DNA of 13,879 bases from Collinsella sp. AF02-46-1 (GTDB lineage: Bacteria > Actinomycetota > Coriobacteriia > Coriobacteriales > Coriobacteriaceae). The stretch spans positions 1-13,879 of the forward strand of contig CAKXKM010000051.1 of the NCBI GenBank assembly GCA_934876235.1, read 5' to 3'. Below are positions 13,303-13,879 of this stretch, one piece after another (within the stretch, counting starts at the first letter, position 1; the number at the start of each line of letters is the position of its first letter). The notes beneath the pieces were generated by a model. It worked only from the letters and a program-made list of their open reading frames with translations, was not told where the DNA came from and made no database searches. Both the position numbers and the translations under genes were made by a program.

Positions 13303-13879
13303 CTACAGGCAGACGCCATCCTTCCAAATGCTGATCTCGTGGCAGCCGCGACGCTCGGCACTCGTAAGCTTGCCGCTCGCCGTTTCTAGCACCAGCTGGT
13401 ACAGGTCGTGGGCAGCCTCGTCGAGCGTACGCTCGCCCGTGGCGACCACGCCGGCGTTAAAGTCCATCCAGTTGGCCTTGTGGTCGCACAGACGCTGGTT
13501 GGTGAACACCTTGAGTGTAGGCGCCGGTGCGCCAAACGGCGTGCCGCGGCCGGTCGAGAACAGGATTACGTGGCAGCCGGCAGCCGTCAGGGCCGTGGTG
13601 GATACCATGTCGTTACCCGGACCGCACAGCATGTTCAGGCCATGCTTGGTAGCCTGACCGGCATACGGCAGCACGTCGACGATGGGGGCAGATCCGCCCT
13701 TTTGCACGCAGCCGCAGCTCTTGTCCTCGAGCGTGGTAATGCCGCCGTCCTTGTTGCCGGGGCTCGGGTTCTCATAGACGACCTCGCCGTGGCTGATAAA
13801 GTAGTCCTTAAAGCCGTTGAGCATGTCGGCAGCTGCGTTAAAGACGTCCTGGCTCTCACAGCGATCGAGCAGAATGCTC
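13303..13879 (-). CDS. uxaA: Altronate dehydratase UxaA, C-terminal part (5' end outside window)
   Basis: About 192 C-terminal residues of an enzyme usually near 495 residues; the reading frame stays open to the window edge, so it is cut by the window and not visibly broken. It contains conserved UxaA stretches: YENPSPGNKDGG, TTLEDKSCGCVQKGG, LCGPGNDMVSTTALTAAGC and FSTGRGTPFGAPAPTLKVFTN, ending near the usual EISIWKDGV. UxaA dehydrates D-altronate to 2-keto-3-deoxygluconate in the cytoplasm and is the entry point for galacturonate carbon. It agrees with the polygalacturonase and esterase genes downstream. D-galactarate dehydratase GarD is a distant relative, but the close match to UxaA-type motifs favours altronate. 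The preceding steps (uronate isomerase, tagaturonate reductase) are not in the window. Confidence 0.93.
   Translation of the reverse strand, partial: SILLDRCESQDVFNAAADMLNGFKDYFISHGEVVYENPSPGNKDGGITTLEDKSCGCVQKGGSAPIVDVLPYAGQATKHGLNMLCGPGNDMVSTTALTAAGCHVILFSTGRGTPFGAPAPTLKVFTNQRLCDHKANWMDFNAGVVATGERTLDEAAHDLYQLVLETASGKLTSAERRGCHEISIWKDGVCL

Noticed and set aside
1..13879. CRISPR arrays, tRNA/rRNA genes, insertion sequences, phage or toxin-antitoxin genes
   Set aside because: No regularly spaced repeats, cloverleaf-like sequences, transposase or integrase motifs were seen on either strand.

Overview
This window looks like a piece of a gut actinobacterial chromosome, most likely Coriobacteriia and probably Collinsella or a close relative. 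The organism call is inference from the high GC content, strong G/C bias at third codon positions (which opens long spurious frames on the opposite strand), GGAG-type ribosome binding sites and gene content. No marker gene in the window proves it.

Almost all of the window is a pectin (galacturonan) utilisation locus on the minus strand, read from right to left. It starts with the 5'-truncated C-terminal part of altronate dehydratase UxaA (13303-13879) and its terminator. A 379-base regulatory region follows, with three copies of the 10-base box GGTGAACGTT. Next come a GPH-family sugar:cation symporter (11364-12923) and a terminator; a GH28 polygalacturonase (9654-11249); a two-domain pectin methylesterase (CE8) fused to an acetyl-esterase-like alpha/beta hydrolase (7357-9522); and an SGNH/GDSL esterase (6620-7288). 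A second regulatory region carries two more GGTGAACGTT boxes, one at the exact centre of a 40-base near-perfect palindrome. It precedes a GH105 unsaturated uronyl hydrolase (5277-6512), a translationally coupled TIM-barrel isomerase/epimerase-like protein (4357-5274) and a GltD-like iron-sulfur flavoprotein (3089-4306). A 19-bp-stem hairpin terminator ends that unit. A separate transcription unit encodes a 649-residue old-yellow-enzyme/iron-sulfur/FAD oxidoreductase (942-2891). On the plus strand, converging on it, is an RpiB/LacAB-type isomerase (162-803) that resembles the streptococcal DhuI isomerase of unsaturated uronates.

Working model: the symporter imports short, still esterified oligogalacturonides. 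None of the carbohydrate-active enzymes has a recognisable signal peptide, so de-methylation, de-acetylation and depolymerisation would all happen in the cytoplasm. Saturated galacturonate would go through the isomerase/reductase steps (genes not in the window) to altronate and then through UxaA to 2-keto-3-deoxygluconate (KDG). Unsaturated galacturonate released by GH105 would rearrange to 4-deoxy-5-hexosulose-uronate and enter the DhuI-type isomerase, also heading for KDG. The jobs of the TIM-barrel protein, the GltD-like flavoprotein and the OYE-like enzyme are unknown. They are the part of the window most likely to hide undescribed chemistry.

The shared box upstream of the transporter and GH105 genes, with matching geometry relative to a -10-like hexamer, points to one dedicated regulator not encoded here. 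Its central CG palindrome fits the LacI family. I see no tRNA, rRNA, CRISPR array, insertion sequence or phage gene.
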